A stretch of DNA of 64,000 nucleotides from an uncultured Sphingopyxis sp. (GCF_900078365.1 NZ_LT598653.1:248001-312000); one strand, 5' to 3'; numbered from the stretch's first letter, positions 9,289 through 19,850 are shown. Notes: generated from the letters alone by a model not told the origin. Made by a program: numbers and translations.

Positions 9289-9330
9289 GCGTCAGCACTG
9301 GTTCAGCCTGCCTCTGCTAGGCGAGTCGTC

Positions 9331-9735
9331 ATGAAGAATCTCGCACTCTCCCTGGCCGCCATGCTGCTTCCCCTTTCTGCGGCGGCGGCCATCGAGCCCG
9401 CCGAAGACTCGCGCGCGCTCGGCGTCGAGGCGAGCATCGTCTTTCCCAGCGACAGCTCGATCCGCACCTGGCGGGCCGACCGCGACCGCGGCATCTGGAT
9501 CCAGGATCGCCGCCGCAACTGGTATTACGGCACCTTCGCCGGCATCTGCCGCGATGTCGATTTCGCGCAGGCGATCGGCGTCGAGACGCGCGGCGCGGGG
9601 CGGCTCGACCGGTTCGCGTCGATCATCGTGCGCGGCGAACGCTGCCCGCTGACCTCCTTCGTCACCTCGGCGCCGCCGCCGTCGAAGCGCGACAAGGCGA
9701 AGGACATCATGGGCGAAAAGCCCGCGGCAAATTGA
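9331..9735 (+). CDS. Small secreted protein, DUF6491-like
   Basis: A 134-residue protein of unknown function. Residues 1-20 form a clear Sec signal peptide ending in AAAA. The mature part contains DRGIWIQDRRRNWYYGTF, a single CRDV motif and VRGERCPLTSF, which gives two conserved cysteines (about 74 and 103) that could pair in the periplasm. The pattern resembles the DUF6491 group of small proteobacterial periplasmic proteins, but I am unsure of the family name. It lies between the GNAT gene and truB on the same strand and has its own short upstream space. A Lys/Asp-rich tail ends the protein. Confidence 0.75.
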   Translation: MKNLALSLAAMLLPLSAAAAIEPAEDSRALGVEASIVFPSDSSIRTWRADRDRGIWIQDRRRNWYYGTFAGICRDVDFAQAIGVETRGAGRLDRFASIIVRGERCPLTSFVTSAPPPSKRDKAKDIMGEKPAAN

Positions 9736-9768
9736 CAATTGCCGCCTGGCGCGCCTAGCGGCGCTGCG

Positions 9769-10743
9769 ATGAACGGCTGGATCATATTCGACAAACCCGT
9801 GGGTCTCGGCTCGACGCAGGCGGTCGGCGCGGTGAAGCGCGTGTGCCGCGAGGCCGGGCTGGGCAAGGTCAAGGTCGGCCATGGCGGGACGCTCGATCCG
9901 CTCGCGTCGGGCGTGCTGCCGATCGCGCTCGGCGAGGCGACGAAGCTCTGCGGGCGGATGCTCGATGCGAGCAAGGTCTATGACTTCACCATCGCGTTCG
10001 GGACCGAAACCGCCGGGCTCGATGCCGAAGGCGAGATTGTCGCTTCGAGCGACGTGCGACCGACGCTCGCGGAAATCGAAGCAGTGCTGCCCCGCTTTAC
10101 CGGACCGATCGAGCAGGTGCCGCCGGCCTATTCGGCGATCAAGATCGATGGTGAGCGAGCATATGACCGCGCGCGCAAGGGCGAAGCGGTCGAGATGAAG
10201 GCGCGGGGGGTCGTCATATATTCCCTTTCCATCCGTCATCCCGGCGAAGGCCGGGATCTCGCCATTGGCGGCTCAGACCCGGACCGGCGAGACCCCGGCC
10301 TTCGCCGGGGTGACGGGTTGGGGTCAGGGGAGGGGCTTCAGGAAATCACCCTCACCGCCCACGTCTCCAAAGGCACCTATATCCGCAGCCTCGCCCGCGA
10401 CATCGCGTGTGCGGTCGGCACCGTCGGGCATGTCACCATGCTCCGCCGCACGCGCGCGGGCCCCTTCACGCTCGAACAGGCGATTTCGCTGGACAAATTG
10501 AACGCTTTCGGCCAAGGGGCCGCGCAATCAGAAATAATTCTGCCGCTCGAGGCAGGGCTGGTCGACATCCCGGCTCTGAACCTTTCCCCGGAAGCGGCAG
10601 GGGCGATCCGTCAGGGTCGCGTCTGGGCCGGGGGTAGCACGGAAGACGGGCTCTATTGGGGAAGGGACAGCGATATGCGTCCCGTCGCCCTGATCGAGGC
10701 TTTGGCGGGAACGCTGAAAGTCGTCCGGGGCTTCAATCTGTAA
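9769..10743 (+). CDS. truB: tRNA pseudouridine(55) synthase TruB carrying an in-frame repeat insertion
   Basis: TruB converts U55 of tRNA to pseudouridine. The 324-residue protein has the catalytic motif GGTLDPLASG with Asp43, the KVYDF strand, the RVKG-equivalent GTYIRSLARDI region and a C-terminal PUA-like part. Residues about 156-183 are encoded by a complete 82-bp palindromic element (10234-10315). They read as an Arg/Gly/Asp-rich segment between the strand ending IYSL and the strand TAHVSKGTYIRS, where other TruB proteins have only a short turn. The frame is open across the element and all later motifs are intact, so the gene is probably functional. The start is ATG at 9769; rpsO follows 23 bases after the stop. 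Confidence 0.94.
   Translation: MNGWIIFDKPVGLGSTQAVGAVKRVCREAGLGKVKVGHGGTLDPLASGVLPIALGEATKLCGRMLDASKVYDFTIAFGTETAGLDAEGEIVASSDVRPTLAEIEAVLPRFTGPIEQVPPAYSAIKIDGERAYDRARKGEAVEMKARGVVIYSLSIRHPGEGRDLAIGGSDPDRRDPGLRRGDGLGSGEGLQEITLTAHVSKGTYIRSLARDIACAVGTVGHVTMLRRTRAGPFTLEQAISLDKLNAFGQGAAQSEIILPLEAGLVDIPALNLSPEAAGAIRQGRVWAGGSTEDGLYWGRDSDMRPVALIEALAGTLKVVRGFNL
10234..10315. repeat. REPIN-like repeat type E copy 1, inside truB
   Basis: It starts CGTCATCCCGGCGAAGGCC and ends with the inverted GGCCTTCGCCGGGGTGACG. It is the same element as the intergenic copies at 24307, 35293 and 58531. Here it lies wholly inside the truB reading frame without a stop codon. Confidence 0.92.
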
Positions 10744-10766
10744 CAAGGATGTTCGAGGAAAAGAAT

Positions 10767-11036
10767 ATGTCGATTACCGCCGAGCGCAAAGCCGAAGTCA
10801 TCAAGGATAATGCCCGCGAAAAGGGCGATACCGGTTCGCCGGAAGTCCAGGTCGCGATCCTGACCGACCGCATCAACACGCTGACCGATCACTTCAAGGC
10901 GCACCACAAGGACAACCACAGCCGCCGCGGCCTCCTCATGATGGTCAACAAGCGCCGCAGCCTCCTCGACTATCTTCGCAAGAAGGATGAGGCCCGCTAT
11001 TCGGCGCTGATCGCGAAGCTGGGTCTTCGTAAGTGA
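10767..11036 (+). CDS. rpsO: 30S ribosomal protein S15
   Basis: S15 is a primary 16S rRNA-binding protein of the small-subunit platform. The 89-residue product shows the family signature throughout, including GDTGSPEVQVAILT (about 21-34), HHKDNHSRRGLLMMVNKRR (about 46-64) and the C-terminal YSALIAKLGLRK. The ATG at 10767 gives the standard 89-residue length. It follows truB closely and precedes pnp, the conserved truB-rpsO-pnp order. In other bacteria S15 represses its own mRNA; no such structure could be recognised here. Confidence 0.98.
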   Translation: MSITAERKAEVIKDNAREKGDTGSPEVQVAILTDRINTLTDHFKAHHKDNHSRRGLLMMVNKRRSLLDYLRKKDEARYSALIAKLGLRK

Positions 11037-11047
11037 CGCAATCGTTC

Positions 11048-11067
11048 GGCCCCCGGTAACGGGGGCC
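11048..11067 (+). terminator. Hairpin after rpsO
   Basis: GGCCCCC-GGTAAC-GGGGGCC forms a seven-pair stem just after the stop codon. Only a short T-run (GTTTAC) follows, so it may be a weak terminator or an mRNA-stabilising hairpin between rpsO and pnp. Confidence 0.5.
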
Positions 11068-11079
11068 GTTTACGTATTG

Positions 11080-11165
11080 CGTCATCCCCGCGCAGGCGGG
11101 GATCCGGGGCGGGATCAAGCCGAGTTTTCATTCCGCCAGCGGCCCCCGCCTTCGCGGGGGCGACG
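11080..11165. repeat. REPIN-like repeat, type F copy 1 (diverged)
   Basis: The left half CGTCATCCCCGCGCAGGCGG and right half CCCCCGCCTTCGCGGGGG differ from each other, so this copy looks like a hybrid of two variants. It lies in the pnp leader region (11037-11298), which otherwise shows no gene. Confidence 0.75.
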
Positions 11166-11298
11166 TAAAGAGTAAGGGCCGCTCCCGCATCCGGCGGGAC
11201 CGCCATAGGGCAGACAGACGCCCTGAACCGCCCCGGGCCGGACTGCCCGGACACAGAGGCCCCGCCCGGCATAGGGCCCGGCGGGCGAAGGAAACCAC

Positions 11299-13614
<2,316 letters not shown>

Positions 13615-13639
13615 GTTCTTCCGCTACCGGAAAAGAGAA

Positions 13640-13667
13640 GGGGTCGCCGAAAGGCGGCCCTTTTTTG
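13640..13667 (+). terminator. Rho-independent terminator of pnp
   Basis: GGGTCGCC-GAAA-GGCGGCCC forms a stem with a GNRA-type loop and is followed by TTTTTT, about 26 bases after the pnp stop. Confidence 0.85.
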
Positions 13668-13715
13668 TTGCAGTTCATTCGGCGGCTTGGGGTGGACTAT
13701 GGCATTCCCAACATT

Positions 13716-13794
13716 CGTCATTCCCGCGAAAGCGGGAACCCAGTGTGGAATCAGCCGACGCAGGCTTTGGGTTCTCGCTTGCGCGGGAATGACG
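13716..13794. repeat. REPIN-like repeat, type D copy 1
   Basis: CGTCATTCCCGCGAAAGCGG at the left is matched by the inverted GCGCGGGAATGACG at the right; the inner text begins AACCCAGTGTGGA. Relatives are at 38934 and 55524. Confidence 0.87.
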
Positions 13795-13839
13795 AAGCTG
13801 TGGGATACTGAGCGTCGCTTTTCGGTCGTTTCCAGTCTT

Positions 13840-13917
13840 CGTCATCCCGGACTTGATCCGGAATCCATTCTTCCCGACGCCCGCGCGAATGGACCCCGGA
13901 TCAAGTCCGGGATGACG
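13840..13917. repeat. REPIN-like repeat, type C copy 2
   Basis: CGTCATCCCGGACTTGATCC and its inverted copy ending GGGATGACG bound the element. It follows the type D copy after 45 bases; the same C/D pairing recurs at 55402-55602. Confidence 0.88.
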
Positions 13918-13930
13918 ATGAAAGGAACAT

Positions 13931-14064
13931 CCTCCCTGTCGCACAGCGATGGAGAGGTGGCAGCGCGAAGCGCTGACGGAGGGGCTCAGGGCGCACCGCC
14001 GCGGCCCCTCCACCACTCGCTTCGCGAGCGGTCCCCCTCCCCACGGCTTCGCCGCAGGGAGGAT
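13931..14064. repeat. Long palindromic repeat, type A-like variant
   Basis: Small hairpins CCTCCCTGTCGCACAGCGATGG at the left and CACGGCTTCGCCGCAGGGAGG at the right enclose a CACTCGCTTCGCGAGCGG hairpin. The layout is that of the type A elements but the arms differ. Confidence 0.6.
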
Positions 14065-14119
14065 TTCATGGCAGCTACCGGCCGCCAGCCGCCGTCGTTC
14101 CCATCTTCGGCAGGCGGGA

Positions 14120-14578
14120 TCAACGCTGCCGCTGCCGCCAGTCGGCGTAGAGATCGGGTCTGCCGTCGAGACGAACCGGCAGATGGCGGATCTTCATCGT
14201 CTGCTCCGGAAAAGGCTTGGCGAGATCCTCGTAGATCGCCGCCGTCGACAGGCCATATGGCGTTCCGTCCTCGTTCGAATAGGCATAGGTCACCGCCGCA
14301 ATCCCTGCGAGGCGCATCGCCGCCATGCACATCGGGCAGGGATGACCGCTGGCGAAGACCGAGCAGCCGGCGAGATCGGGCCCCGCTATCCCGCTCGCGG
14401 CCCGGATCGCGTTGAGCTCGGCATGCGAGGTCGGATCGCCGGTTGCGATGACCTCGTTCACCGCCGAGGCGATGATCCGTCCGTCGCGAACGACCACCGC
14501 GCCGAACGGGCGACCGCCATTTTCGGCATTGGCATAGGCCAGCGCGATCGCCTCGCGCAGATAGTCTTCGCTCTCCAT
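14120..14578 (-). CDS. Nucleoside/nucleobase deaminase, guanine-deaminase-like (CDA fold)
   Basis: A zinc-dependent deaminase of the cytidine deaminase superfamily. The 152-residue protein has the HAE motif (His52, Glu54) and PCPMC (Cys81, Cys84), which together bind the catalytic zinc. The section after it, with TYAYSNEDGTPYGLS, resembles the GuaD-type guanine deaminases and related nucleoside deaminases more than TadA, which acts on tRNA. The start MESEDYL at 14578 leaves 13 bases to the upstream gene. A longer frame exists but adds a stretch unlike the family. The substrate (guanine or another purine) is inferred. Confidence 0.85.
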   Translation of the reverse strand: MESEDYLREAIALAYANAENGGRPFGAVVVRDGRIIASAVNEVIATGDPTSHAELNAIRAASGIAGPDLAGCSVFASGHPCPMCMAAMRLAGIAAVTYAYSNEDGTPYGLSTAAIYEDLAKPFPEQTMKIRHLPVRLDGRPDLYADWRQRQR

Positions 14579-14591
14579 GATGTGCTCCATC

Positions 14592-15284
14592 TCAAGAAAC
14601 GCCCGCGATCCGGTTTCCGGCATCCTCGCGATACAGCGACCAGTCGGCGGGACATTTGTCGACGGCTTTCGGCAACCCCTGCATCCCTTCGGTTACCCAG
14701 CAATCGTTGAAGATCGAGCAATAGCAGGCGCGGACCTGGAGCTTCCACCGCTCCTTGTTGAAAATCTGCCAGACTTTCTCGGTCGCGGGAGTGCGCGGAA
14801 AACTGACGAATTCGATGGTTTCGCCCGGACGAACCGCGATCCCGGTCGAAGGCGAAGTGGAAAAGCGCAAGGCGCGCGCCTCGGTCTTCGCGCAGCATGA
14901 CCTGAGCAGTTCGACCGGGGTGCTTATCGGTTTGCCCTCATAGCGGATTTCGATGGGGCCGAGGATCGCGGGGCCGACGCCATTGTTCGTCAGCGACAGC
15001 GAAATATCCTGATTGCCCTCCTCGTCCCCATTGCTTGTCCCGAAGGTGACGAAGGGCATGACGCCGCCGGTCTGCATCTTCTGCGTCGCGTCGGCCTGGA
15101 CGAAAGCGAACCAGGCGAGCGCGAGCGAGGCGATCAGCGCGGGCAGGCCGATGAGGAAATGGGCGATGGTGATGAACGGAAGGTAGCGCAGAAAGCGCGA
15201 ACTCAGCTCGGCCGCGGTCGACGCCGCCGGGGCGGCGGCAGGCTCGGTTTCGCGGGCCGGAATCTCGTCCATCGTTTCTTCCAT
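14592..15284 (-). CDS. Membrane-anchored protein of unknown function
   Basis: I do not recognise a named family. The 230-residue protein has an Ala/Pro/Glu-rich N-terminus, a hydrophobic segment near residues 33-64 that could span the membrane once or as a hairpin, then a soluble domain. The domain contains SLTNNGVGPAILGPIEI (about 97-113) and cysteine-rich stretches (CC near 129, CYC near 187, CW near 194, C near 209). The NNGxGPA pattern is common in bacterial membrane proteins with an Ig-like extracytoplasmic part. The start may instead be the Met four codons later. The deaminase gene follows on the same strand, so they probably form an operon. Confidence 0.65.
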   Translation of the reverse strand: MEETMDEIPARETEPAAAPAASTAAELSSRFLRYLPFITIAHFLIGLPALIASLALAWFAFVQADATQKMQTGGVMPFVTFGTSNGDEEGNQDISLSLTNNGVGPAILGPIEIRYEGKPISTPVELLRSCCAKTEARALRFSTSPSTGIAVRPGETIEFVSFPRTPATEKVWQIFNKERWKLQVRACYCSIFNDCWVTEGMQGLPKAVDKCPADWSLYREDAGNRIAGVS

Positions 15285-15368
15285 CTGGATCGTGAGGGGG
15301 CGGGCGGAGCCTGCCTAGCCTGCTTCGTGCGTTTTTCCAACCGCGGCCGGGCGGCAAGGGCGGCGCGG

Positions 15369-16118
15369 ATGCCGCTTCGTAAAACCGCTCGCATCGGCGC
15401 GGCGATTGCGCTTATGATCGGCGCCATGCTGACCCTGTTCGCCGTGCTCGCGCTCGCCGCCCAATCGCCGTCCGTCCCGCCGCAAGCGACCCAATTGCCG
15501 CCGCCGGTGCCGTCGGTTCCGGCGCCTGTCACGCCGGTCGTCGAGGCCGATACGCGGCCCTATGTCGCGCTCGTCACCGATCTCGGCACGATCACCGTGC
15601 GGATCGAGGACAAGCGGGCGCCGATCACGGCCGCCAATTTTCTCCGCTATGTCGATGCGAAGCGCCTCGACGGATTCAAATTCTATCGCTCGACGAAGAG
15701 CTGGGGGCCGGCGAGCCAACTGATCCAGGCGGGCAACCGCGGCGATGCGCGGCGGAATTTCCCGCCCATCGCGCACGAGCCGACGACGGCGACCGGGCTC
15801 ACCAATTGCAAGGGCGCGCTGTCGATGGCGCGGCTCAACCCCGGCGACGCGACGAGCGACTTCTTCCTGCTGCTGTCCGACATCAAGGGCTTCGACGCCG
15901 ATGCGGTGGGCGGCGACGGCGCGGGTTTCGCGGTGTTCGGCGAAATGGTCGGCGGCGCCGAGGTCGCGGAGGCGATCTTCAACGCGCCGATCTCCCCCAC
16001 CGCGGGCGAGGGCGTGATGGTCGGCCAGATGCTCGAGCCGCAGGTGACGATCAAGACGGCGCGCCGCGTGCCCGCGCCGCCCGATGCCTCGGCGGGTTGC
16101 GTCGTCAAGACGCCGTAA
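15369..16118 (+). CDS. Cyclophilin-type peptidyl-prolyl cis-trans isomerase, exported
   Basis: It catalyses cis-trans isomerisation at proline bonds, here probably as a periplasmic folding factor. The 249-residue protein starts with a hydrophobic segment (about residues 9-32) that is a signal peptide or anchor, then a Pro/Val-rich linker. The cyclophilin domain (about 65-230) includes GTITVRIEDKRAPITAANFL, LSMARLNPGDATSDFFLLL and FAVFGEMVGG. The usual catalytic Arg of human cyclophilin A is not obvious, as in other diverged bacterial members. The ATG at 15369 was chosen because it directly precedes the hydrophobic segment. bamD follows 62 bases later, consistent with envelope biogenesis. Confidence 0.9.
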   Translation: MPLRKTARIGAAIALMIGAMLTLFAVLALAAQSPSVPPQATQLPPPVPSVPAPVTPVVEADTRPYVALVTDLGTITVRIEDKRAPITAANFLRYVDAKRLDGFKFYRSTKSWGPASQLIQAGNRGDARRNFPPIAHEPTTATGLTNCKGALSMARLNPGDATSDFFLLLSDIKGFDADAVGGDGAGFAVFGEMVGGAEVAEAIFNAPISPTAGEGVMVGQMLEPQVTIKTARRVPAPPDASAGCVVKTP

Positions 16119-16180
16119 AGCTGCGCCGGACCCACCATCATTTATTTTGCGTTCATCCGCGCTGTGGCTATACCGCGCGC

Positions 16181-16975
16181 ATGACTCATCCTTCCTCCTT
16201 GCGCGTCACGACGCGCCTGCTCGCCGCCGCTCTTGTGATCACGCCGATGCTGGCGGCCTGCGCCGGCGGCGGCGGGGTCAAGAAGGACACGCGTTACGTC
16301 GCGCGCGACGTCAACACGCTCTATCGCGCGGCGCAGGACCGGCTCGACCGCAAGCAATACGGCCTCGCCGCGGCGCTGTTCGACGAGGTCGAGCGTCAGC
16401 ATCCCTATTCGCCCTGGGCGCGCCGCGCACAGCTGATGAGCGCGTTCAGCTATTATATGGACCGCGAATATACGCCGGCGATCGAGGCGGCGCAGCGGTT
16501 CCTCGCGATCCACCCGGGCAACAAGGACGCGCCCTATGCCTATTATCTGATCGGCCTCAGCTATTATGAGCAGATCAGCGACGTCACCCGCGATCAGAAG
16601 ATCACCCAGCAGGCGCGCGCCGCGCTCGGCGAAGTGATCCGCCGCTATCCCGACAGCCGCTACGCCGCCGATGCGCGGCTGAAGGTCGATCTGGTGCAGG
16701 ACCATCTCGCGGGCAAGGAAATGGAGATCGGCCGCTTCTATCAGCGCAGTTCGAACTGGCTCGCGGCGTCGATCCGTTTCCGCGAGGTCGTCGACAAATA
16801 TCAGACGACCAGCCATGCGCCCGAGGCGCTCTACCGCCTGACCGAATGCTATCTCGCGCTCGGTATTCCGGTCGAGGCGAAGAAGTCGGCTGCGGTGCTC
16901 GGCGCCAATTATCCGGGCAATGAATGGTATGAACGCGCCTACAAGCTGATGCAGAAGCACGCGCCGAGCGCGTGA
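16181..16975 (+). CDS. bamD: Outer membrane assembly lipoprotein BamD
   Basis: BamD is the essential TPR lipoprotein of the BAM complex that inserts beta-barrel proteins in the outer membrane. The 264-residue protein has a lipoprotein signal (MLAAC, so Cys27 is the lipidated residue) and about five TPR-like helical repeats. Conserved family stretches are AQDRLDRKQYGLAAALFDEVERQHPYSPWARRA, with YALIGLSYYEQI-type text and TSHAPEALYRLTECYLALG. recN follows on the same strand after a palindromic repeat, and bamD-recN-ligA is a common order in alphaproteobacteria. Confidence 0.95.
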   Translation: MTHPSSLRVTTRLLAAALVITPMLAACAGGGGVKKDTRYVARDVNTLYRAAQDRLDRKQYGLAAALFDEVERQHPYSPWARRAQLMSAFSYYMDREYTPAIEAAQRFLAIHPGNKDAPYAYYLIGLSYYEQISDVTRDQKITQQARAALGEVIRRYPDSRYAADARLKVDLVQDHLAGKEMEIGRFYQRSSNWLAASIRFREVVDKYQTTSHAPEALYRLTECYLALGIPVEAKKSAAVLGANYPGNEWYERAYKLMQKHAPSA

Positions 16976-16983
16976 TGCCCGAG

Positions 16984-17061
16984 CGTCGCCCCCGCGAAGG
17001 CGGGGGCCGCTGTCGGCGCGGCGCAAGGTTGCCGGCGGCCCCCGCCTTCGCGGGGGCGACG
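16984..17061. repeat. REPIN-like repeat, type F copy 2
   Basis: CGTCGCCCCCGCGAAGGCGG and the inverted CCGCCTTCGCGGGGGCGACG bound it. It lies between bamD and recN. The same element interrupts ligA at 20882. Confidence 0.9.
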
Positions 17062-17109
17062 CGCTATTACCGAATAGATTCGCATTTTGTTCTGCGGTAA
17101 GGACGGCGC

Positions 17110-18780
17110 ATGCTGACGGCGCTGTCCATCGCCAATATCGTTCTCATCGAACGGCTCGACCTCGATTTCGAGGCGGGGCTCGGCGTGCTCACCGGTGAAA
17201 CGGGGGCGGGCAAGTCGATCCTGCTCGACGCCCTCGGCCTCGCGCTCGGCGCGCGCGCCGACAGCGCCTTGGTGCGGCAGGGCAGCGACAAGGCGCAGGT
17301 GACGGCCAGCTTCACACCGCCCGCGGCGGACACGCGGCTCGCGGCGCTGCTCGCCGACAATGAAGTTGCACTGGAACCGGGCGAGCCGCTGCTGATACGC
17401 CGCACCTTGAAGGCCGACGGCGGCAGCCGCGCCTTCCTCAACGATCAGCCCTGTTCGGCGGCGCTGCTGCGCGAAGTCGGCGGCCATCTGGTCGAAATCC
17501 ACGGCCAGCACGACGACCGCGGCCTGCTCGCGCCTGCCGGGCACCGCGCCTTGCTCGACGCCTATGCGCGCGCCGATACTGGCGCGGTCGCGGCGGCGCA
17601 TGCGGTGTGGCGCGCCGCCGAGGACAAGCTCGCCGCCGCGCGCGCCGCCGTCTCCGAAGCCGAGCGCGACCGCGAGTGGCTCGAACATTGCGTCGCCGAA
17701 CTGCAGGCGCTTGGCCCCCAGCCGGGCGAGGAAGCCGAACTCGCCGAAGCGCGCGCCGCGATGCAGAAGGGCGAACGGATTGCGGGCGATCTCGGCGCGA
17801 TCCTCGAGGCCTTCGACGGCAGCGCGGGCGGCCCGGCGCTGCTGCGCGGCGCGGCGCGGCGGCTCGACCGGCTCGCGGGCGATCACCCGCTGCTCGCCGA
17901 GGCGCTCGCCGGGCTCGACCGCGCGATTATCGAGGCCGACGAGGCCGAAACCAGGCTGCACGATGCCGCGCGCGCGATGGAATATGACCCCGAACGGCTC
18001 GAGGCGACCGAGACGCGCTTGTTCGAACTGCGCGCGATGGCGCGCAAGCATAATGTCCAGCCCGACGAACTCGCCGAACTCACCGGCACACTCGCCGCAA
18101 GGCTCGACGCGATCGAAGGCGGCAGCGCGGGGCTCGCGAAGCTCGAAGCTGCGGTTGCCGAGACCGCCGCCGCGTACACCCATGCCGCGACCGCGCTCTC
18201 GGACCAGCGCGTCAAGGCCGCGATCCGGCTCGACGCCGCCGTCGCGGCAGAACTCATACCGCTCAAGCTCGACGCCGCGCGGTTTCAGACCGCCGTCGAA
18301 CGGCTGCCCGCCGAACGCTGGGGCGCCGAGGGGATCGACCGCGTCGAATTTCTCATCGCGACGAACCCCGGCGCGCCGTTCGCGCCGCTCGCGAAGATCG
18401 CGTCGGGCGGCGAACTCTCGCGCTTCATCCTCGCATTGAAAGTCGCGCTTGCCGAGGAGGGTGGCGCCGGCACGATCATCTTCGACGAAATCGATCGCGG
18501 CGTCGGCGGCGCCGTCGCGAGCGCGATCGGCGACCGGCTGGCGCGGCTTTCGGGCGCGGGCAAGCAATTGCTTGCGGTGACGCACAGCCCGCAGGTCGCG
18601 GCGAAAGGCGCCTTCCATTTCATCATCGCCAAATCGAGCGAAGGCACCGTCACGCGCACCAGCGTCCACGCGCTCGACGACGCCGGCCGCCGCGAGGAAA
18701 TCGCGCGCATGCTGTCGGGCGCCGAAGTGACCGAGGAAGCGCGCGCGCAGGCCGAGCGGCTGCTGGACGTCGCGGCGTGA
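17110..18780 (+). CDS. recN: DNA repair protein RecN
   Basis: RecN is an SMC-like ATPase that acts early in double-strand break repair. The 556-residue protein has Walker A GETGAGKS at residues 29-36, a central coiled-coil region of about 300 residues broken by EIHGQHDDR and SGGELSRF, and a Walker B FDEIDRGVGG near residue 460. It is followed by the TH box region LAVTHSPQVAAK. Length matches the family. The stop overlaps the GTG start of the next gene by four bases. An LexA box upstream was looked for and not recognised. Confidence 0.97.
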   Translation: MLTALSIANIVLIERLDLDFEAGLGVLTGETGAGKSILLDALGLALGARADSALVRQGSDKAQVTASFTPPAADTRLAALLADNEVALEPGEPLLIRRTLKADGGSRAFLNDQPCSAALLREVGGHLVEIHGQHDDRGLLAPAGHRALLDAYARADTGAVAAAHAVWRAAEDKLAAARAAVSEAERDREWLEHCVAELQALGPQPGEEAELAEARAAMQKGERIAGDLGAILEAFDGSAGGPALLRGAARRLDRLAGDHPLLAEALAGLDRAIIEADEAETRLHDAARAMEYDPERLEATETRLFELRAMARKHNVQPDELAELTGTLAARLDAIEGGSAGLAKLEAAVAETAAAYTHAATALSDQRVKAAIRLDAAVAAELIPLKLDAARFQTAVERLPAERWGAEGIDRVEFLIATNPGAPFAPLAKIASGGELSRFILALKVALAEEGGAGTIIFDEIDRGVGGAVASAIGDRLARLSGAGKQLLAVTHSPQVAAKGAFHFIIAKSSEGTVTRTSVHALDDAGRREEIARMLSGAEVTEEARAQAERLLDVAA

Positions 18781-19460
18781 CCGCGCACCCGCTCGATCGC
18801 CCGATCTGGTCGATGCTGACCGGACGGCAGGCGCATCTGGCCGAGGGTGAGGGCGGGGCGCTCAGGATCGATCGCGGCTATGGCGTGTTCGGGGTCGCTG
18901 CCGATACGGGCGCCGCGGCGCAGGCGGCACTCGCGGCGCTCGTGCCCGAAGAAGGCGAGATCTGGATCGTCGAGGGCGAGCCCTGGCCGGTGCCCGACGG
19001 CACGCGCGAGGTGAAGCGCGCGGTGCTGGCGCAGATGGTTGCTGAGGGCGCGCCGCCCGTCACGCGCGCGGGCGAGCCCGCGATCCTCGCGCTCGGCGAG
19101 GCGGACGCGGCCGAAATGGCGGCGCTTGCCGGCCATGCGAAGCCGGGCCCTTGGGGACCGACGACGCATCGCTACGGCCCCTTTTTTGGGATTCGCGAAA
19201 ACGACCGGCTGCTTGCGATGGCGGGGCAGCGCATTCTCGTCCCCGGCATGGCCGAGGTCAGCGGCGTCGCGACCTGGGCCGATTGCCGCGGCCGCGGCCT
19301 CGCGCGGGCGCTGATCGGCCATGTCATGCGCGAAATGGTGGCGCGCGGCGAGACGCCCTTCCTGCACAGCTACGCCGACAATGCGGGGGCGATCGGCCTC
19401 TATGAATCGCTCGGTTTCCGCATCCGACGTCAGGTGCATGTGCTGGTGATCGCCAAGTGA
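18777..19460 (+). CDS. GNAT family N-acetyltransferase (FR47-like)
   Basis: Predicted acetyltransferase with a C-terminal GNAT domain. The 227-residue protein has an N-terminal part of about 110 residues of the type found in two-lobed GNATs. The acetyl-CoA motif follows: EVSGVATWADCRGRGLARAL (about 158-177; RGRGLA is the pyrophosphate loop), then LHSYADNAGAIGLYESLGF. It starts with GTG, overlapping the recN stop, and overlaps the next gene by four bases, so the three genes are read as one unit. The substrate is unknown. Confidence 0.88.
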   Translation: MTAHPLDRPIWSMLTGRQAHLAEGEGGALRIDRGYGVFGVAADTGAAAQAALAALVPEEGEIWIVEGEPWPVPDGTREVKRAVLAQMVAEGAPPVTRAGEPAILALGEADAAEMAALAGHAKPGPWGPTTHRYGPFFGIRENDRLLAMAGQRILVPGMAEVSGVATWADCRGRGLARALIGHVMREMVARGETPFLHSYADNAGAIGLYESLGFRIRRQVHVLVIAK

Positions 19461-19846
19461 AGCGGCGCGAGCATCTCGCGGCATTGCTGGCGATGGCGGC
19501 GATGCTGCTGCCCGCGACGAAACTCCGCGCTCTGGAGGCGAAGATGGAAGAAGCCGACCCGCAATATGGCCTCATCGGCCAGATGATGGCCCAACCGGGC
19601 AAACGCGCCGATCTGGTCGCGATCCTCGCGCAAGGAACCGGGGCCATGCCCGGCAATATCGCCTATCTGATCGGCGAGGACAGCGCGAATCCGGATGCGA
19701 TCTGGATCGTCGAGCTGTGGGAGAGCAAGGACGCGCACGCCGCGTCGCTGAAGCTGCCCGCCGTGCAGGCGGCGATCAAAAAGGGTCGCCCGTTGATCGC
19801 CGGATTTGGCACGCGCGCCGAATTCACGCCGGTGACGGCGCTTTGA
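19457..19846 (+). CDS. Antibiotic biosynthesis monooxygenase (ABM)-fold protein
   Basis: A small protein of the dimeric alpha+beta barrel (ABM) fold. The fold part (about residues 30-129) includes GLIGQMMAQPGKRADLVAIL, then IWIVELWESKDAHAASLKLPAV, the strand-helix pairs expected for the family. The first 28 residues form a hydrophobic stretch that looks like a signal peptide. Alternatively the protein starts at ATG 19544, which has GGAGG upstream and gives a cytosolic 100-residue ABM protein. Starting at 19457 (GTG) overlaps the previous stop by four bases. Members include quinol monooxygenases but many have no known reaction; none is claimed here. Confidence 0.8.
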   Translation: MKRREHLAALLAMAAMLLPATKLRALEAKMEEADPQYGLIGQMMAQPGKRADLVAILAQGTGAMPGNIAYLIGEDSANPDAIWIVELWESKDAHAASLKLPAVQAAIKKGRPLIAGFGTRAEFTPVTAL

Positions 19847-19850
19847 CTAA

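Larger units (their letters stand above)
13668..14119. other. Repeat-filled gap between pnp and the deaminase gene
   Basis: I see no gene here. The stretch is almost entirely three palindromic repeats in a row (13716, 13840 and 13931). The open frames that cross it are translations of those repeats. Confidence 0.75.
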
